A stretch of DNA of 64,000 bases from positions 92,253,867 through 92,317,866 of the forward strand of contig NC_084760.1 of the NCBI RefSeq assembly GCF_028858725.1, in the 5' to 3' direction. Shown here one piece after another: positions 49,216-61,996 of this stretch (position 1 is its first letter; the number at the start of each line of letters is the position of its first letter). This DNA is from Colius striatus (taxonomy: Eukaryota > Chordata > Aves > Coliiformes > Coliidae). Position numbers and translations under genes: made by a program. The notes under the pieces are model-generated. The model was not told the origin of the DNA. It was given only the letters and a program-made list of their open reading frames with translations, and searched no databases.

Positions 49216-52200
49216 CTAGGGCAAAAAAAGAAAGAGCACTGATTGCTGATTGTAACTTATACTTTTGGAGAGTATTACTATCAGCATTTCTACAGAAACA
49301 GAAACGGACACTGCAAAAATCTGATCAAGACCTATGGTATTGCCCATTCTAGACCCACTTACGCTCTAACGCCTATATGAAAGTGAACCTACTGAAACAA
49401 CTCAGATTTTCAAAAACAAGTTAGGCCACAAAAACCTAAATGCAAACATTCTTTCTACTACATTACACTGAAACAGCATGCAGATCAGGCAGTGACTTTT
49501 ACTGGCATTATCGTAATTTCTCCTTCCTCTTTCTAGCTGTCCTCTTCTCTTAGTGGTACCATTAAAAGTTAGCTCCAACCCTATGAAGCAGGAAGACTTC
49601 CTCCGCCCAGACCTTCAGCCATGCTGAATTTAGAACACTGGGTTTCATCTCTTTGCCTGGTGACTCTCAGTGATTGTGGGGTGCAGGATCACAGTCGCTC
49701 CATCTCTACATGTTTCCAAGGAAAGCTATCTAGTTTCCTTAACATGCTGAGCAGTGCCTCAGCTCCATCAGAACTCAATTAAATGATATCATTGCATGCC
49801 CATGTTTGATTTAAATGCAGACAGTAATATATGGCAATACATGATCCTATGGGTACGCTTCCCTTACATGGTGACTGCCATGTCCATGGCTTTATGCATA
49901 CACACCTCAGACCCAACAGTTTGCTGTATGCACAGACGTGATGAATTTGTTAATAAAGGCTGATAATTTGGTTTTGTTTGTTAATAAAAGCTGAGCATAA
50001 AAACATAATTTGCTTTTCATTTTAAGGAGATAAATTCTTTTCTTTACTGTGAAAGCCATGGCACATAAGAGAGTTCAGAGTGTAGGTGCTGAGGAGCAGA
50101 TGAACACACCAACACAGGCAAGATGATGGTTGACTGCTTGGTGACATCTCTGTTGAAGAGACTGCTGTTTTGGGGTTTGGACAGGAACTTTCTGGCCTGG
50201 GACTCAAACTCCTTGCAACACAGCTAGCCAAGGACATATTGCAGGCATGAAGCCCTGTGACCATGGAGTTTAAAAAATGTCCAAATTAAGACGTGGACAA
50301 AAGCACAGAGGAAGTACAAGCAAGTCAGCTGGGTTTATTCCTGTTCTGACAGTAGAAACAAATGCTGGCTCCCGTTTCTAGACTCATGTATTGCACCTGT
50401 GCAAGACTCACCATCTGCAATATCAATCTGCGGGGTCGTGGATGCAGCCTCCCTGGCAGTGCTGTGGGGCATGTCAGTTCGATCTGAGCCAGGGCACGCT
50501 GCTGCTTGGCATGCCGGGGATGGGTATAAGCTTGGGAGCAGTTCAGAGGAGTCTGACCTACTGTCACAGCCCTCAAATTCACTAGGCAGCGTGTCTGTGA
50601 TCCTTGGGCCGGGGTAAGCGGGAGGATTCTGATCTTCTGTCTGCAAAACGTGCCCTTGGTCTGTGGTAGCTGAGTATCTGGGTGCCAGAGCGCTCAGGCC
50701 GCTGCTCACAGCTTCATCGTAGGAAGGCAGCATGACAGGAATGCCATCCACCACCACAAAGTCGGGGTCACCCATGGAGCCCTCCTGGTTGCCTCTACGT
50801 CAAACACAGACGAGTTATCACAGAGAGCAGGAGCATGTCAGAAGCATCTGGGAGCAACTGCTGAGCTTAAGTAAACAAAACACTTTCTAGTCATGCAAAA
50901 TGAAGCTACAGGTCATTAACATTCACAGAAACGTTTGCTTCCCAGGTTTGTGAAACTCTGTTCAGGTTGACAGCTGGGTGGAAACTGTTACAATCAGAAA
51001 AATGAAACCAATAATGTGAAGAACAATTTCAAGAGGAAGGAAAACAGGTGCTTGGAAGAGATAAGGAACACCATTCACTGTGCTGTGCACGGTAGGTATC
51101 ACAGATATAAGATCACAGATGTAGTTCACTAGTCAAAGTGTCTGAAACCCTGGAAAGATGTGTATTACAGCCCACGTAAACAGGCACTGGGATGACCACT
51201 ACTGGATGACAGGGCTCTGGTTGCCAGATTTGTGGCCTCGTTCAGGTTTTACTTTCAAAGGATGAAGGCTTCCTTAACTAGCACTAAGCCCACATGAAAA
51301 TATCTGAAAAGCAGAGGACAGAAAGGCATTTCAATAACCTAGACAAGCACGGGCTATAAAGCTATCTGTACTGCAACCCACTGCCACAAAGGTCTTCCTA
51401 GGTATATGTGTCTACATACATCTATGTGTATACTCCTGTCCGTGTAGAGTATATATATGCACATATATATACATTAAAAACTTACACATTACTTATACAA
51501 TCTGTATACTTTCATGTACACATATTTAAGACAACAAAGTCCTTTCTGTTGCATTGGTATGGGGACATATTGACTGGCACACAGCTTTTTCACCTCTCCT
51601 TTCTGCATATGGTAGGGTAAAGACACAAGAAAAAGCAAGCACAGGACATTAAGTCACACAGTCAAGGTCTACAGCAAACTGAGCAGACTGAAAACTAGAC
51701 ACAGATCTAAAGCCCAATATAGTACTAACTTTGCCTAAAACTCAGCATGGCTACAGTTGTTTTTCCAGTTGTAAGGTGATGATAATAGTAATAATAATAC
51801 TCACCTACCTGTCTCATGAGGAGTGCTGTGACAATCAATGACAAATGCTCATAACTGCATGATATTTTATGGCAATAAAGGAAGATGTAGGAGATGTTTA
51901 TGAATCGTGATGAAAATAATACTCACAAAGGGAAAGCAAACTTTTAAAACTTTTAAACATCTCTCCATAGAGAAAAAAGAAATTATTTCTTAAAACTTAC
52001 ATTACTAAGTCAACAGTAGTTAAAAAATTAATTCCCCTAGCACCTGAAAATGAGTATTTAAAAATATTGTCAGCTATTTTTACATGCAGAAGCAGCAATT
52101 CTTGGTAGAAGGGTGGTAATTACTCCCAAAGCGAATCTGGCAAACTTTGTCTTCTGTCTTAGTGACAATAAAGGACTACTGCAGGTTTTTGGGGGTGCCC

Positions 52201-53509
52201 TCCCACACCGGTAGTTCTGCTCAGGGCAGAAGAAGGTAGTATCTGCAAGGCTCGTCAGCTGCTCCATGTCCTCAGCAATAAGTGCTAAATGTGACAACTG
52301 AATCATGGTCTTCAATCTTCAAAAAAACAAAAGAAAGCCGTACAAACCTTGGAAGGAAATGTGTCTTAAATTTGGTCTGGAACATCCTGGCTAAAATAAC
52401 CAGTAGCAGTACTAATAAAACACTGGTAGCAGTAAACGCCACTATTTTCCATGTTGTCAGGAGAGTCTCCTGAGTATTTGGCCAGGTTTGTTCTGTAGCA
52501 AAAACACAATACAAGAGTAGTGCTTAACTATTGCTGTTGTTATTTTATTCTAATACTTCAATGATACTTAGGATGAGACATCTTTTATATGTGTGTTTTT
52601 AAAGCACCCACAAACCCAACATCATATACCAACAGCAACCGTAACATAGGGCTGCCACTGGTGCAGGACCTTGCTTTTTCCCTTTGTTTTTCACACATGC
52701 AATCATGACCTTAGCTTATATACATAGAAATATATCCAGATGTTAAAAAATATATTTGAAGATCTAACAATTGAAGTGGCATAGGATCACTGAGGATCTT
52801 GGAAATGTACTCTATTTAGTATCACAGAATCATAGAATGGTAGGGGTTGGAAGGGACCTTTAGAGATCATCTAGTCCAACCCCCCTGCAGAACCAGGTCC
52901 ACCTCGATCAGGTTGCATAGGAACGTGTCCAGGTGGGTCTTGAAGACCTCCAAGGAAGGAGACTACACACCCTCCCTGGGCAGCCTGTGCTGGGCTGCCA
53001 GGGCTCCATCATCCTCACAGTGAAATAGTTTTTTTCTTATGTTTAAATGGAACTTTTTGTGTTTCAGCTTCATCCCATTACCCCTTGTCCTAGATACCAC
53101 AGAAAAAAGGGATGTCTCAACCTCCTGACACCCACCACTTAGATATTTGTAAATACTAAGAAGATCCCCCCTCAGTCTTCTCCAGACTAAGTAACATCTT
53201 AAAATCAGTGTTCATCACTTAACCATGAAGTTTACTAGGGTTTACAGACCAACAAATATCCTCCAGAAAATGAGGGACTGTAAGAGGATAGAAGCAATGC
53301 CATCACTGCTCCCTTACCTGTTTTGACACAGTATACTTGGTAGGAGGGGAACCACTCTCCATACTGGCAGGTGATGTACTTGTAGTCGTTGGTGAGGGTG
53401 TAGCCAGGATCACAGTAAAACTCCACCACTGTCCCGTGGTTATAACGCTCACAAGGCCGTGGGTGGCAGATGTAGTCTCCATGACTCACCATGGGAGGTA
53501 GTGGACAAA
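49187..53509 (-). CDS. SUSD4: Sushi domain-containing protein 4, 3' part (four exons, 5' part missing)
   Basis: SUSD4 is a single-pass membrane protein with complement-control (sushi) repeats, reported as a complement inhibitor and, in brain, as a partner of HECT ubiquitin ligases. Four exons on the minus strand join with matching phases: 53509-53318, 52492-52348, 50794-50412 and 49215-49187. The junction codons are GAA (Glu), AGA (Arg) and GAG (Glu). Together they encode the last sushi domain, a short stalk with the membrane helix, and a cytoplasmic tail ending EIPLMEEDP. All donors begin GT and all acceptors end AG. The first exon here enters in phase 1, so at least one coding exon lies further upstream. 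The signal peptide and sushi domains 1-3 were not found up to 64,000. The end of the protein is as I remember it for mammalian SUSD4. Confidence 0.95.
50412..50794 (-). CDS. SUSD4: SUSD4 exon: cytoplasmic tail with LPxY and PPxY motifs
   Basis: This 383-base exon begins after an acceptor ending GACGTAG and ends at GCAGATG followed by GTGAGT. It encodes [20 protein letters not shown] and about 107 further residues, rich in Ser, Pro and acidic residues, to QIDIAD. Two WW-ligand motifs are present: LPSY at 50730-50719 and PPAY at 50625-50614. In mammalian SUSD4 such motifs are reported to bind NEDD4-family HECT ligases. If the donor is not used, the frame runs on to a stop at 50335-50337, giving a different C-terminus. 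Confidence 0.95.
52348..52492 (-). CDS. SUSD4: SUSD4 exon: stalk and transmembrane helix
   Basis: This 145-base exon lies between acceptor TGCTACAG and donor CCAAG followed by GTTTGT. It encodes [20 protein letters not shown] and continues into a hydrophobic helix ([15 protein letters not shown]), followed by the basic stop-transfer segment RMFQTKFK. It enters with two bases that complete a Glu codon and leaves with two bases of an Arg codon. The helix, with basic residues on the tail side, places the sushi domains outside the cell. Confidence 0.95.
52821..53195 (-). mobile_element. CR1 3' fragment between two SUSD4 exons
   Basis: It starts with ATCACAGAATCATAGAATGG and runs through the usual CR1 3' region, including antisense copies of the hallmark segments for loss of coding capacity (GGTCTTGAAGACCTCC, TAGATATTTGTAAATA, CTCAGTCTTCTCCAGAC). 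It ends about 120 bases from the donor of the sushi-domain exon and about 330 bases from the acceptor of the transmembrane exon. Confidence 0.93.
53318..53509 (-). CDS. SUSD4: SUSD4 exon: last sushi (CCP) domain
   Basis: This 192-base exon starts after a pyrimidine-rich acceptor ending CCCAAG and finishes at donor ACAG followed by GTAAGG. It encodes about 63 residues beginning [17 protein letters not shown] and ending VYCVK. The sushi hallmarks are visible: cysteines spaced along the domain, the FYCDPGYTL turn, and a C-terminal [11 protein letters not shown] with the conserved tryptophan. One domain per exon is normal for sushi genes. Upstream open sequence to 53717 in the same frame is intronic. 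A CR1 fragment ends only about 120 bases beyond the donor. Confidence 0.95.
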
Positions 53510-56500
53510 CTTGGGCAAATAAACAAAGAGAAAAGGAGAAAGACATTAATGCCAGCAAGTCCCTGCTGGGCATCTTCAGTGTGTCAAAATTAATGCACAG
53601 GGCACAACTGAGGCTCCCTTTACAGCCTCCCTGCAGTTCTGGGTTTGCCTCAGCGGCTCCAGACCACTGCTGCTGGGAGGTCAGAACCCATCCACCCCAG
53701 CAGATGGGGGCACACATCTCCTAGCTGGCAGCACACACCGGTGGGGGGTGCTTTGGGCTCTCACCCACCCCAGCAAACTCTGCTGTCACCTGCTTCTTTA
53801 AAGGCCTCAGAGATGGGATTTGGGAAGCTTCCCATCCTCTCAGAGAAGGGGAGGGCGAGAGGGAGACGGAAGGGGCCACAAGATGGCTATATGAGGAGGG
53901 ACAGGGGCAGTCAAAATAATCCCTCTCCTTATAAAGCATCTCAAATTCAGCTGTAACATCTTATTTTTTTGTTTCATTAACATGATAAAATGGTTACATG
54001 CACTAATTAAATTCCTAGCTATTAATTTTAAAAAAGGAGGTTTGCCATCAGCTATGCTGCAAGAGAGGCACAGCATCCAACATTGCTTGAGCACCCACAG
54101 TCTCTACCGTTCTAACGTTATTAAGTTGAGCTTAAACTCTGCCCGTGTTATTTGTGTTTTGTTATCTCTGAACAGCCCCACTGATCTCAGTGGGACTGCT
54201 GGTGGAGTGAGGTCTTAAATATAACAGAGGCTGAGCCTGTGTTAATTAAGTACAGTGGTTTACACAAGGTTGGGTAAATAGGAGGGAATTGTAATATAAA
54301 CATGTGGAACTTTTATTGTAGGCCCTGTAATAAAAGTAAATGTCCTCTCATGTGACTGGGCAGATGAACTCAACGGAGAACCGAGGGAGCACTCTCTAGG
54401 AAACAGCAGCGGTGAAAGCAGCTCGCAAGCAGTATTTTTATGAGAGGAAACTTTTCCACTGACTAAGTGCTAGTTGATTACTGTTTTCTTAAGTGCTTCT
54501 AACACAGACAGAAAAAAAGTCCCTACAAAGTGTAATGATGTCTCAAATGGCTACACACTGACCCAAAAAGGGCTTAAATTACTGGATGGCTTGTTTTATT
54601 TGCCTCCAGAGGCAGTAACTAACTGGCTCACTGCCCCATCTACAGGCTGTTCCCTTCACTTCATGCCTCTCTTATGCAGGCAAAACCTACTGCATTGATT
54701 TAAATAATGAAAATGCCATCTCTTGGAAGAAGAATCTTCCCAGAAATTATGATTCAGCTGCTTCTCTCTGTGAATCTTGTTACATGAATAATGCATTTCA
54801 TAAAAAAAAAATACACAGGATATTAAATGAATCTTCAAGAGAGGCTGATTACAATGTGCACCAATGTCTATTCCCTATTCCCTGGGGACATGGTTTTGTT
54901 TGCATTTTCACTGGCAAGGCTTAATAATAACTTGAAATCAGAGCAAGTAACTCACATAAAAATTCACATCCTCAGTACTCTGCATACTTTCCAAAGTCTC
55001 TGGGTCCACAGGAAAGATGAATGCTTTACTGAGAAGTCAACTCAAGATTGAAAACAATTTTCTTAAGGCTAGAGCAAAGGTGTCAGACTGAAATAGTGGG
55101 AAAGCACCTTTTGTCCGTACCAGGGATCATTCTTCTGTTAAAAACAAAATGATCAGTGAAAGCAGTGATTCTGGCTTGCCGTAAGGAAACATGGTATATT
55201 TTTACTATCTGTACTTAGAGCATGAGAACAAAGGAAGACAGCAATTTAAGCCTCTGCGATGGCTGCAAGAGAGGTGTAGATGCACAGTACCTTTCTAGCA
55301 ATGATCAAGTAAAGCACACCTTATCACAAAGCACAACACAGAGAAACTAATTTTCCTCCCCAGCAATGTACTTGCTGCCTCATCCTGAAACTTTTAATAT
55401 TATTAAGAGACAAAGCAGCCTGCGGAGTACAAAAAACCTCAAAGTCGGTGTCCCGGCAGCATTGATTAGCTCAGGAATCACCCATTTCCAGGCATGTTAA
55501 AAACCTGGGGACAACCCAGATATAGAGTTGTCAGTTTATTTACATATGAAGATGTATTTTATGAAAGTTGAAAACAAGAGAATCACTCTTTGTGTAGGAC
55601 ATGTCCCCAGTGCTGAAAAAAAGAGTGCCACGTCTTCTGTCAACACTCTCCGTATTTCAACAGAAATGCTCATGTGTTTGTGCTGCCTGGAAACTTCTGC
55701 AAACATCTCTTTCATACAGTGCTGAGCTTTAGAATTAAAGTTGTAAGCAGCTGTACCTACCAATAGTTCTTGCATAAAACACTCTTAAAACCAGCAGATG
55801 CAATGCAGCAGGTTTGAAAATGAGGGCATTTAGCTCAATTGAACCAGTGCTTCATTCTTATATCAACTGGACTGTCATTCAGGGGCTCTTACTCACTTAG
55901 GGTATCCTTCACCACCTCCTGTGAACTTTGTGTTCAGCCAGTTTCAGGATCCCTCAACATTTGCATGAGCAAACTAGCCCCCATGCACAATCAAGTTCAG
56001 AGCCTCCTTTTCAAAATCAAGTCAAATGAGACATATTAGAAACAACCAGAAATTAACTTGCTTTGAGCTCTGGGCAGTTAGTTATACACCCTGTCTCTTT
56101 CTTGACTTGCTCCATTCCCACGGTCATCCTGGCCCAAGAACCTTTAAAGTCAGTGGAAGGACAGTCAAGAAGTGGCCTTAGTTTTGATCATAGAAGACCA
56201 AGATTATGAAAGTCTGGAGGGCTCCTGAACACTCTCGGTTCCTAAAGACATAAGATTTTTAGTGCAGAGCTAGTTGTCTTACAGGGCCAGGTCCCTTTTT
56301 TATGCTAGATAATGGACTATGACACTGCTTACAGAGATTAACGGAATGTGCCAGATGAAATATGGGGGAAAACTCATGTGGCAAATCTAAGCACACTGAA
56401 GTTTTCTAGGAAAGTCAAAATTCCCACTGGTCAGCCCTATTGTATTTGGAAATTACAGGCCATGGGCGTCAGGCAAATGCATCAATTCAGGGAATGAAAA

Positions 56501-57536
56501 TTGCCACAAACTGATTAAAATAAAGGTGCACCCGGCAAGCAAAGCTGACAGTGGTATAAATGATAATCATAGAAACAAATTATTCTACTTCAGGCAGTTG
56601 TCACAGCTTAAAAAAAGCACTAGGTGCAGTTCTTAAATGACACCGATCCCTTACCACCAGTAGCTCTCAGCATCTTCACTTTGTAAGGCTTTTGGCACTT
56701 TAATGTGCTAATTACGACATCCAGCATGGGTAATCCTGTAGTGTCTTCTAACGACTAACATTGAAAGACCACATGCATGTGTCCTTAACTTTGTAGCTTG
56801 ACAGAAGGATGGGCATAATTCAGGCAGTGTCTGCTGGCAGTTCTGCATATGTGATCCTGGGTCTCCGCATCTGTCTTTGTAGAGAAATTGGCCACAGACT
56901 GTAAGGGGACCCACAGGAACTTTACAGCTTAGCATTCTCAGCTGAAAAGCCACATTGTTCATCAAAAAAGAAAGAACAAGTGTGTTTATATGGCAAATAA
57001 ATCCCTTCTGGGATGCTCGAGATGCCTGTTACTCAAGGAAGTTGAAGGGAGCAACTCCTGATTTGATTTGATGGACTTCCCTGCTGCTCTTAGGAGCTGC
57101 TGGAGCTTTGGGCTCCCCTCTGAGATCAGCTATGAGCTTTCTGCTCTCACTGATTTTAATGAAAGATTAGCACTCTCACAAACAGCTTAAAACCTGGGGA
57201 GTCAAGCATTGTGTTACAAACATCACCACGTACTGGCTTGGAGTAGAGGCAAAGGCAGGTCTGCCCCACAGCATGACCGTTCCATGCAACAGCCACATCC
57301 CATGGACCAGGCTCATAGTGAGGGTGATGCAGGCTGTGGGCACTTACTGCCCAGACACTGGAGCAATAAATGGGGTTCACCCAGTAATTTTTCCTACTCA
57401 TTGAAGTCAAGAAGCTTTTTAAACTCTGCTCAGAGGAAGCTGCAGTAATTTTGCACTCTTGACATTAGAACTGCAGGAGGGAGGGAGGATTTTTTTGCAT
57501 TAGCATATTCTCAATTAACATTGATGACACAGAATA

Positions 57537-57600
57537 AAGATCACAGAATGGTACAGGTTGGAAGGGACCTCTAAAGATCATCTAGTCCAATCCCAAAGAT
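57537..57600 (-). mobile_element. CR1 3'-end fragment
   Basis: About 60 bases match the CR1 terminal motif in antisense, with CACAGAATGGTACAGGTTGG, AGGGACC and ATCATCTAGTCCAATCCC. It is a severe 5' truncation, typical of CR1, in the SUSD4 intron about 330 bases from the larger copy. Confidence 0.85.
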
Positions 57601-57933
57601 GTCACATCACTTTTTAGAAGCCACTGGTAGAAAAATAACAATGGAGTTAAATACATTTACAGTGCTCAAAACCTTCTTTTAGTCAATCAGTTCAATGGCT
57701 AGATGTTTTAGTCTTTGGTCAAAGTAGGCAGGAGGTAAGTTATTCAAGTTTTGTGCAGCTTTTGGACATGAGCCAAAACATAAAAGCAAAAATGTCTTGG
57801 AATAGAGGACATTTACTTATAAAAAAAGGGTAGGAGTAAGCAAAAAGCTTATTTTCCACCCTTGATTTTTTTGCATAGTATGCTTTTCACTCTAGCTACT
57901 AGATTGCCTTTTATGTAGGAGATTAGTTGCTTG

Positions 57934-59445
57934 TAGAATCATAGAATCATAAAATGGTAGGGGTTGGAAGGGACTTTTACAGATCATCTAGTCCAAACCC
58001 TGTCTGCCCAGATCAGATCACACAGGCACGCGTCCAGGCGGGTTTTGAAAGCCTCCAGAGAAGGAGACTCTACAACCTCCCAGGTCAGCCTGTGCCAGGG
58101 CTCCCTCACCTGAACAGTGAAACAGTTTTTTCTGATGTTTAAATGGAACTTCTTGTGTTCCAGTTTCATCCCATTACCCCTTGTCCTGTCATAAGATACA
58201 ATAAAGAAAGTGATACCCCAACCTCCTGACATCCACCATTTAGATATTTGTAAATATTAATAAGATTCCCCCCTCAGCCTCCTTTTCTCTAGACTAAACA
58301 GCCCCAGTTCCTGCAGCCTTTCCTCATAAGGAAGATGCTCCAGTCCCCTGATCATCTTGGTGGTCCTTCCCTGGACTCTCCAGAAGTTCCCTGTCCCTCT
58401 TGAGCTGGGGAGTCCAGAACTGGACACAGGACTACAGATGAGGCCTCACCAGGGCAGAGTAGAGGGGGAGAAGAATCTCCCTTGACCTGCTGGCCACACT
58501 CTTCTTGATGCATCCCAGGATACCATTGACCTTCTTGGCCACGAGGGCACATTGCTGGCTCATGGTTAGTTTACTGTCAACCACCACTCCCAGGTCTCTC
58601 TCTGCAGAGCTGCTCTTTAGCAGTTCGACCCTCAGCCTGTACTGGTGAGTGGGATTGTTCCTTCCCAGATGCAGGACTCTGCACTTGTCCTTGTTGAACC
58701 TCATGAGGTTCCTCTCTGCCCAACTCTCAAGCCAGTCAAGATCCCACTGAATGGCAGCACAGCCTTCTGGGGAATCAGCCAGTCCTCCCAGTTTGGTGTC
58801 ATCAGCCAACTTGCTGAGGGTACACTCTGTCCCCTCATCCAGGTGGTTGATGAAGATGTTGAACAAGACTGGCCCCAGAACTGATCCCTGTGGAACTCCA
58901 CTGGCCACAGGCCTCCACCTCGATTCTGTGCCATTCATCACCACCCTGTCATTCAGCCAGCTCTCGATCCACTTCACTTTCCACTCATCCAAGCCACACT
59001 GCCTGAGCTTTCTGATGAGGATGTTGTGGGAGACAGTGTCAAAAGCCTTGCTGAGGTCAAGGTAGATGACATCTGCTGCTCTCCCTTCATCTAGCCAGCC
59101 GGTTATGCACTCATAGAAGGGTATCAGGTTAGTCAAACAGGATTTCCCCTTGGTGAAGCCATGTTGACTCCCCCTGATAACCATCTTATCCTTCATATGT
59201 TCAGTGATAACATTCAGGATGAGTTGTTCCATCACTTTTCCAGGGATGGATGTGAGGGTGACTGGCTTGTAGTTTCCTGGGTCGTCCTTCCTGCCCTTTT
59301 TGAAGACTAGCATGACATTGGCCTTTCTCCAGTCCTCAGGCACTTCACCTGTCCTCCACGATTGTTCAAAAATGATAGAGAGAGGCTTAGCAATCACATC
59401 AGCCAGCTCCCTCAGCACTCTAGGATGCATCCCATCAGGACCAAT
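57934..59445 (-). mobile_element. CR1 LINE, 5'-truncated, with long reverse transcriptase frame
   Basis: The left end has the CR1 3' terminus in antisense (repeats of ATAGAATC, then GGTAGGGGTTGGAAGGGAC), and the body runs right on the minus strand. The frame 59532-58432 reads 366 codons without a stop. Its CR1 reverse transcriptase blocks include [65 protein letters not shown] and a catalytic-site block reading LADDTKLGG, where CR1 normally has FADD. The frame ends at VRPHL with a TAG where CR1 normally continues. The 5' end and first ORF are missing, so it cannot move by itself. It lies in the SUSD4 intron in the gene's own orientation. Confidence 0.95.
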
Positions 59446-61980
59446 ATACACCATCATACACCTCAACAATTCCCAACCAGTCAACCTGACAGATCTCTCG
59501 ATTTCTACAGGTATTACCAGCACATGAATCACGTTTGCACTGCACAGTACAGAGCTCTAATTTCAAGCTCCTCATCCTCTCCCATACACACAACACCACA
59601 TTCTATGACAGTATCAAGGGGAATGTAATGCCTATATCCTATATTCAGTTGATGGAACACCAATGTTGGCATCTTTCACAAAGGAAAATGTTTCTTAATA
59701 GTGATGAGTTTGTAAAAAACAACAAGCAAAAAGAAAATAAATCAGCAGTGTTAAAAAAAAAGTAGCTGTTATTTGTGCATTTTAAACGCTAAAGAGACTA
59801 AACTGTTTAGAGAACTTACCAATTTCTTTGTTAGGCAAAAAGATCACAATGCAAAAAACAGTAGACAAAAATTGGTAGCTTTTGTGTAATATCAAATAGG
59901 GAAATGCATGGGGTAAGAGGGAGTGGATAGTCAACATAAAGAAAAGGAGGCAAAGGAAATGACTTCTGCACTTTAAATATTAAAGGATTTTTCTATTCTA
60001 TACTTAGATTCCAATTCACAGTGATATAAAAAAAGTATTTTCATTCTAAAATTGTAGAAAAAAAAAATCCCATTAAATGGTCTGGTATTGTAAGTAGAAT
60101 GGAAGAAAAACTGTTAAACTCAACCACTCATATCCAGTTGAAAGCCTGAAGAAGAAATTAAGAGGTTTCTAAAACGAAGGAAGCAGCAAACTGAGTTGCT
60201 TTAAAATAAGCCCTGTCAAAACATCTCAGTCTAGAACAGCTGCTAAATGAGAATTTATTTCTAATGACACTCTTGTGAAACATAAGCAGAACAAGAAGCA
60301 TTCCTGGAGTAACTTTTCATTTATCGTGAACACCAGTTTAACAATATCCTGATGACACATTCCTAAAACAAATGCTGCCAGCATAGTGAAGGGAGACTAA
60401 GTGGAACAAGTGGAAAAAACTTTGAGGCCGTTGAATTTGTGTTTCAAAAGTGAAGACATACTTTGAGGAACTTTTCTGATTACTCATTCCCACAGGGAAA
60501 ACAGCAGCACCACTAGTAACGCCAGAATAGAAATTTTAGTGGAAACAACTAAGTGAGCGTTTATATATAAAGTAACTCCTACTAAGCCTGACAGTAGACA
60601 CGATTTAAAGCAACAAAGATACAAGATGCTTATTTTGAAATCTGAAGTTTCCAGCAAATTTCTTTCTCAAAAGCCTACAGGAAGAATTATTAAAAAATAT
60701 TGTATCCTTAGCAAATCATTTCTAAATTTTTCTCCAACTTAAACTTTCTCAATTACCTAACCTTCACAATGCAACTTAGATGCTTTCCTTTGAAAAGGCA
60801 CCGATCAGTTAAGCAACTTCCTCTTGACTGTTCAGTGTCAGTGTTCAGTAAGCATCTGGGAACATGCCCTGGGTCTCACGGTTCCAAGCTGCTTGCTCTA
60901 CCCCTAGACAGTCACCCCTGGGTAATTCTGTACAAGCTACAATAGCAAGCCAAGCCTTTCAATGTGCCCACAGTGAGAAAAACTTTTCACCTTCTATGGA
61001 GTGTTAAATGAATTGAATAATTAAGTTTTTAATGAAAAGTTGTTTCTCTGGCCTAGCTTTGACAAACACCATCTTGCTGAAAATCGCTATCACTTACACC
61101 ACTTGTATGAGCCTAAACAAAACAGTGTAAAATTAGTTTCAAGCCTATTTTAATAATAGTTTAACATCAGATGATTCCTAAATAGAAACAGAAGGTGATT
61201 TACAATCATCATACACATAGCTTCCCTGTTACTGGAGTTGCAGGTTGTGGAGCCTGTTTTGCAGCTCCAGTTAGCTGAGCTCCTACAGGAGCATCATGCC
61301 AAATGCACACTCGTCCTCAACAACCCTGCAGTTCCCAGCACACCAACCTGTGGAGATTTGATATTAATGCCAGTCTTTAGTTTCAAATGCATTTCACAAC
61401 ATGTACAGGATGAAACACACCCCAAGTGATCTTTCTCCTCTAAATTAAAATCACATATTTCATTTATACTATGAAAAAATGATGATGTTTGCAGCAATAA
61501 AGAGCTAGGAGTTCTTTTAGCAAAACACTCATACTTATCTTTAAGGAAATATTTATACTCATTATTCACATGGGAGTGTTTGGAGCACCGTGGTCTCATT
61601 TACAGCAGATCATATAAGCTTTCTTCATCATTTGCTTCTAGTTTTGTATCTTTCTTTTCTCATGAGTGGCTGACTTTTATCAGTAAAGGTCCTTTTAGGA
61701 CACTGAGAAGCAGATGCTGGGCACTACACAGATACCAAACAGGAAGGAATCAGGCAGTTTGAAACTAAGTCAGTCCTTGGGTATTTGACAGGCACCACAG
61801 GATAATCCCAGACTGGGTAAAGGTCAGACTGCTTAGAAGTAGAATGGAGGTGAAGGAGGCAGAGAGAGTGCTGTTGGGAAGCTGGCTAAGAAAACCGGAG
61901 AGATGCAAGCACCTGTCAGGGATGTCTGAAGAAGCCAGTGCCCTCTGTGAGCTGGACATATTGCTGTTTTTTATGGTTGT

Positions 61981-61996
61981 TTTTTTTTTTTTTTAA
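61981..61996 (-). repeat. Poly-T (poly-A on the minus strand)
   Basis: An uninterrupted run of about 14-16 T in the SUSD4 intron. No retrocopied gene body was recognised beside it. Confidence 0.6.

Noticed and set aside
53510-53717. Upstream part of the open frame containing the sushi domain
   Set aside because: It lies beyond the acceptor ending at 53510 and lacks sushi features. Its ATG is not the SUSD4 start, since the exon is entered in phase 1.
58751-59065. 104-codon plus-strand frame
   Set aside because: It is antisense to the CR1 reverse transcriptase frame.
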